DNA of 64,000 nt from Symsagittifera roscoffensis (taxonomy: Eukaryota; Xenacoelomorpha; Acoela; Convolutidae). The translations under genes were made by a program, and so were the position numbers. Position 1 is the stretch's first letter. Every line of letters begins with the position of its first letter. Below, piece after piece: positions 12,101-18,100 of the stretch. The stretch spans positions 498,001-562,000 of the forward strand of contig NW_026971149.1 in NCBI RefSeq assembly GCF_963678635.1. The letters are read 5' to 3'. Below the pieces are notes generated by a model. The model ran no database searches, had not been told where the DNA came from, and saw only the letters and a list, made by a program, of their open reading frames with translations.

Positions 12101-15100
12101 AAACATTAAAACAATGAGAGATCATTCTCTCCGCCGGAGAGAATGGCTAATGAAGGTCATATCTAAGTGACCAGTTAATTAAGTAAGTATGTTTTGCAAT
12201 AATTACAAAACCTGATGTAAAATCACAACAGAGTTGAAAAATAATTAAACGAGAAACACCTGTTTTTTATTAGGATGTAAATGAGTAAACACAGAGCCGA
12301 AGTGGAGCTTATCCCTACTTGCAAATTCAAATTGATTGTATCAAATAAAAGAAAGAATGAAGAGACTGGTAAAATTATATAAGAATGAAAACTACAATGA
12401 ATCATAGCACTTGCAACTTCGATGAAAAAAGCTTACGGCATAAAAAACATCTTTGAGCAGACACCAGTTGAACCGAAAATAAAATGATTTCATAAAAAAA
12501 ATCAAATTTCATTAAAAAAAACCTTTCAAGTCCACCCCTGAAGCTGGAATGAGCAACACTTGCATTTGCAACTGCAGCACAAGTTGCTTACAGCAGAGGT
12601 AAAATCCGTGAAGTGGTTACTGACCTGACAAAACTTGAGCAGACAAACGAAAGTCTGTCTGATCGACCCCCGACCTTAGAGAAAGAACCTGGAAAAGGGA
12701 AGAAGTGAATAGAATGACCATGCACGGAAGAAGTGAATAGAACGGCATTGCTAACTGATTTAAATGATTTTGTTAAACTAGTTGTTAAACCAAATCTGCA
12801 TTCCGATTTGATACGCTTGCTAATCGCAAGCGTAATAAACTATATAAACTGACATTGTATTAAAAAACAATATGACTTTACACCATTTTACACAAGACTT
12901 ACTGGCAAAAAACTCTATTGTTTATCCGGCTTTCAAAAGAAGTGACGCAATATTTGTGCTATGAATGTTTTTTCTGTAAAAAAATTGAATTTTAAAGTGA
13001 CATTTTTCGACCGAACGTTTCGATTCAGTCTGAAAAACATTGTGGGTTAAAGCTCAAAATTGCAAAAATATTTCGCTTCCGACTCTTTTCCGCAAAGTTT
13101 TGGCCAGTTTGGTACTATTAATTGCGCTATTTACGTGTATTCCATAATCACAGAGACTAAGCCACTTAGTCTCTGAGATAATGGAATACACGTTTCTCAG
13201 TAAGCATCTCAATATTTGAAACAATTAGTCTGCCTCATTTTGTTTTTTTTTTGCCGCTCACTCTAAATTTAACTTGCCGCTCAGACTGATTCAAATTGAT
13301 TGTATCAAATAAAAGGAAGAATGAAGAGACTGGTAAAATTATATAAGAATCAAAACTTCAAAGTTGTTTTGATGAAATTAATTGGACGGTCTGGGAAAAA
13401 AGAAAAATTACAAGCATTGAACAAAACCTCGCAAGAGAGCTTGAAATTGTCGATGATGGAGCTAAGTTTGGAATGAGTTTCTTATCCCCGGATGGTTTGC
13501 ACCCGAAACCGGAAAAAAAGTACAACAAACTGAATAAAGATCTGTATTCTGTTCTTAAGCTCCTCTGCTAATGTACCCACGCGAGAATCGACTTGGAGAG
13601 GAGTGAAAGAGCTCTGATGTTTTTAACTGGCTCGAGCCTTTTAATGTGATGAATATACGATGAAGTGCAACGTAGGAAAAGATCGAAAGAAACAATCGGA
13701 AGCAATTCAAACCAGGAAAATGAAAATACGAGAAACACCCGACAAAATCACTCAAAATAGAAACTCGAAAACGTATCAACTAACACCTCTGAGAACAAGA
13801 AGATGTGTCTAAATAAAAAATGATGATGATGATGCAATGTTGAGTTACTAACTGAGAAATATATCGCTTCAAATGTGTGGATGCAAGATTTGCAAAACCA
13901 AGTTTTATTTTACCTTTTCCCAATAAACAGTTTTCCGGGTACCTTAAAGAAGAGCCGGAACACTCAAGGATATGTACTGACACAAGCAGCTTGTATATTT
14001 TGTACTATGCGGAGTATGAGTAATCCAACAACCAATTGAAGGTATTTTGTGTAGGGGGAACAGCGGCGACTGCCACTCAAAATATGCGGAGTATGAGTAA
14101 TCCAATCAATTGAAGGTATTTTGTGTAGGGGGAACAGCGGCGACTGCCACTCAAACTATGCGGAGTATGAGTAATCCAACAATCAATTGAAGGTATTTTG
14201 TGTAGGGAGGAACAGCGGCTACTGCCACTCAAACTATGCGGAGTTTGAGTAATCCAACAATCAATTGAAGGTATTTTGTGTAGGGGGAACAGCGGCGACT
14301 GCCACTCAAACTATGCGGAGTATGAGTAATCCAACAATCAATTGAAGGTATTTTGTGTAGGGGGAACAGCGGCGACTGACACTCAAACTATGCGGAGTAT
14401 GAGTAATCCAACAATCAATTGAAGGTATTTTGTGTAGGGGGAACAGCGGCGACTGCCACTCAAACTATGCGGAGTATGAGTAATCCAACAATCAATTGAA
14501 GGTATTTTGTGTAGGGGGAACAGCGGCGACTGACACTCAAACTATGCGGAGTATGAGTAATCCAACAAACAATTGAAGGTATTTTGCGTAGGGGGAACAG
14601 CGGCGACTGCCACTCAAACTATGCGGAGTATGAGTAATCCAACAATCAATTGAAGGTATTTTGTGTAGGGGGAACAGCGGCGACTGACACTCAAACTATG
14701 CGGAGTATGAGTAATCCAACAAACAATTGAAGGTATTTTGCGTAGGGGGAACAGCGGCGACTGCCACTCAAACTCTGCGGAGTATGAGTAATCCAACAAT
14801 CAATTGAAGGTATTTTGTGTAGGGGGAACAGCGGCGACTGCCACTCAAACTATGCGGAGTATGAGTATTCCAACAACCAATTGAAGGTATTTTGTGTAGG
14901 GGGAACAGCGGCGACTGCCACTCAAACTATGCGGAGTATGAGTAATCCAACAATCAATTGAAGGTATTTTGTGTAGGGGGAACAGCGGCGACTGCCACTC
15001 AAACTATGCGGAGTATGAGTAATCCAACAATCAATTGAAGGTATTTTGTGTAGGGGGAACAGCGGCGACTGACACTCAAACTATGCGGAGTATGAGTAAT

Positions 15101-18100
15101 CCAACAAACAATTGAAGGTATTTTGCGTAGGGGGAACAGCGGCGACTGCCACTCAAACTCTGCGGAGTATGAGTAATCCAACAATCAATTGAAGGTATTT
15201 TGTGTAGGGGGAACAGCGGCGACTGCCACTCAAACTATGCGGAGTATGAGTATTCCAACAATCAATTGAAGGTATTTTGTGTAGGGGGAAATAATTAAAC
15301 GAGAAACACCTGTTTTTTATTAGGATGTAAATGAGTAAACACAGAGCCGAAGTGGAGCTTATCCCTACTTGCAAATTCAAATTGATTGTATCAAATAAAA
15401 GAAAGAATGAAGAGACTGGTAAAATTATATAAGAATGAAAACTACAATGAATCATAGCACTTGCAACTTCGATGAAAAAAGCTTACGGCATAAAAAACAT
15501 CTTTGAGCAGACACCAGTTGAACCGAAAATAAAATGATTTCATAAAAAAAATCAAATTTCATTAAAAAAAACCTTTCAAGTCCACCCCTGAAGCTGGAAT
15601 GAGCAACACTTGCATTTGCAACTGCAGCACAAGTTGCTTACAGCAGAGGTAAAATCCGTGAAGTGGTTACTGACCTGACAAAACTTGAGCAGACAAACGA
15701 AAGTCTGTCTGATCGACCCCCGACCTTAGAGAAAGAACCTGGAAAAGGGAAGAAGTGAATAGAATGACCATGCATGGAAGAAGTGAATAGAACGGCATTG
15801 CTAACTGATTTAAATGATTTTGTTAAACTAGTTGTTAAACCAAATCTGCATTCCGATTTGATACGCTTGCTAATCGCAAGCGTAATAAACTATATAAACT
15901 GACATTGTATTAAAAAACAATATGACTTTACACCATTTTACACAAGACTTACTGGCAAAAAACTCTATTGTTTATCCGGCTTTCAAAAGAAGTGACGCAA
16001 TATTTGTGCTATGAATGTTTTTTCTGTAAAAAAATTGAATTTTAAAGTGACATTTTTCGACCGAACGTTTCGATTCAGTCTGAAAAACATTGTGGGTTAA
16101 AGCTCAAAATTGCAAAAATATTTCGCTTCCGACTCTTTTCCGCAAAGTTTTGGCCAGTTTGGTACTATTAATTGCGCTATTTACGTGTATTCCATAATCA
16201 CAGAGACTAAGCTACTTAGTCTCTGAGATAATGGAATACACGTTTCTCAGTAAGCATCTCAATATTTGAAACAATTAGTCTGCCTCATTTTGTTTTTTTT
16301 TTGCCGCTCACTCTAAATTTAACTTGCCGCTCAGACTGATTCAAATTGATTGTATCAAATAAAAGGAAGAATGAAGAGACTGGTAAAATTATATAAGAAT
16401 CAAAACTTCAAAGTTGTTTTGATGAAATTAATTGGACGGTCTGGGAAAAAAGAAAAATTACAAGCATTGAACAAAACCTCGCAAGAGAGCTTGAAATTGT
16501 CGATGATGGAGCTAAGTTTGGAATGAGTTTCTTATCCCCGGATGGTTTGCACCCGAAACCGGAAAAAAAGTACAACAAACTGAATAAAGATCTGTATTCT
16601 GTTCTTAAGCTCCTCTGCTAATGTACCCACGCGAGAATCGACTTGGAGAGGAGTGAAAGAGCTCTGATGTTTTTAACTGGTTCGAGCCTTTTAATGTGAT
16701 GAATATACGATGAAGTGCAACGTAGGAAAAGATCGAAAGAAACAATCGGAAGCAATTCAAACCAGGAAAATGAAAATACGAGAAACACCCGACAAAATCA
16801 CTCAAAATAGAAACTCGAAAACGTATCAACTAACACCTCTGAGAACAAGAAGATGTGTCTAAATAAAAAATGATGATGATGATGCAATGTTGAGTTACTA
16901 ACTGAGAAATATATCGCTTCAAATGTGTGGATGCAAGATTTGCAAAACCAAGTTTTATTTTACCTTTTCCCAATAAACAGTTTTCCGGGTACCTTAAAGA
17001 AGAGCCGGAACACTCAAGGATATGTACTGACACAAGCAGCTTGTATATTTTGTACTATGCGGAGTATGAGTAATCCAACAACCAATTGAAGGTATTTTGT
17101 GTAGGGGGAACAGCGGCGACTGCCACTCAAAATATGCGGAGTATGAGTAATCCAATCAATTGAAGGTATTTTGTGTAGGCGGAACAGCGGCGACTGACAC
17201 TCAAACTATGCGGAGTATGAGTAATCCAACAAACAATTGAAGGTATTTTGCGTAGGGGGAACAGCGGCGACTGCCACTCAAACTCTGCGGAGTATGAGTA
17301 ATCCAACAATCAATTGAAGGTATTTTGTGTAGGGGGAACAGCGGCGACTGCCACTCAAACTATGCGGAGTATGAGTAATCCAACAATCAATTGAAGGTAT
17401 TTTGTGTAGGGGGAACAGCGGCGACTGCCACTCAAACTATGCGGAGTATGAGTAATCCAACAATCAATTGAAAGTATTTTGTGTAGGGGGAACAGCGGCG
17501 ACTGCCACTCAAACTCTGCGGAGTATGAGTAATCCAACAATCAATTGAAGGTATTTTGTGTAGGGGGAACAGCGGCGACTGCCACTCAAACTATGCGGAG
17601 TATGAGTAATCCAACAATCAATTGAAGGTATTTTGTGTAGGGGGAACAGCGGCGACTGCCACTCAAACTATGCGGAGTATGAGTAATCCAACAATCAATT
17701 GAAGGTATTTTGTGTAGGGGGAACAGCGGCGACTGCCACTCAAACTCTGCGGAGTATGAGTAATCCAACAATCAATTGAAGGTATTTTGTGTAGGGGGAA
17801 CAGCCGCGACTGCCACTCAAACTATGCGGAGTATGAGTAATCCAACAATCAATTGAAGGTATTTTGTGTAGGGGGAACAGCGGCCACTGCCACTCAAACT
17901 ATGCGGAGTATGAGTAATCCAACAATCAATTGAAGGTATTTTGTGTAGGGGGAATAGCGGCGACTGCCACTGAAACTATGAGGAGTATGAGTAATCCAAC
18001 AATCAATTGAAGGTATTTTGTGTAGGCGGAACAGCGGCGACTGCCACTCAAACTATGCGGAGTATGAGTAATCTAACAATCAATTGAAGGTAGTTTGCGT

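Larger units (their letters stand above)
5265..12230 (-). mobile_element. Ty3/gypsy LTR retrotransposon, full length, decayed
   Basis: A 6,966-bp element read on the minus strand. It has two 215-bp LTRs (5265-5479 and 12016-12230) differing at about three positions, TG...CA ends, and the 5-bp duplication GAGTT on both sides (5260-5264, 12231-12235). Order from the 5' LTR is gag with zinc knuckles, aspartic protease, reverse transcriptase, RNase H, integrase and a long basic then acidic tail. RNase H before integrase is the Ty3/gypsy order. Stops and frameshifts break gag and pol, so this copy is not autonomous. It sits antisense in intron 5 of the host gene. The near-identical LTRs suggest a fairly young insertion, although the coding decay is heavier than that implies. 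Confidence 0.92.
12239..15288 (+). repeat. 3,050-bp tandem segment, copy 1
   Basis: Begins AAATAATTAAACGAG. It holds about 1.76 kb of non-minisatellite DNA (12239-14002) and then about 17 units of a 77-bp minisatellite. The same order restarts at 15289, with copies differing at only a few bases (for example CCA versus CTA in the hairpin loop at 13164/16214). Inside it a roughly 65-bp direct repeat around ATTGTATCAAATAAAAG occurs near 12330 and again near 13297. Confidence 0.9.
15289..17052 (+). repeat. 3,050-bp tandem segment, copy 2 (non-minisatellite part)
   Basis: Matches 12239-14002 at an offset of exactly 3,050 bp, with only isolated substitutions. It carries the second hairpin (16183-16243) and the second SGNH-like fragment (16397-16622). 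The junction GGGGGAA|ATAATTAAAC at 15288 shows the duplication joined minisatellite to the segment start. Confidence 0.9.

Noticed and set aside
5273-12230. LTR boundary at TGTTACTTTG (207 bp)
   Set aside because: It gives no target duplication, and TGATAAAA would be shared outside both LTRs. Extending to TGATAAAATG gives TG...CA ends and the GAGTT duplication.
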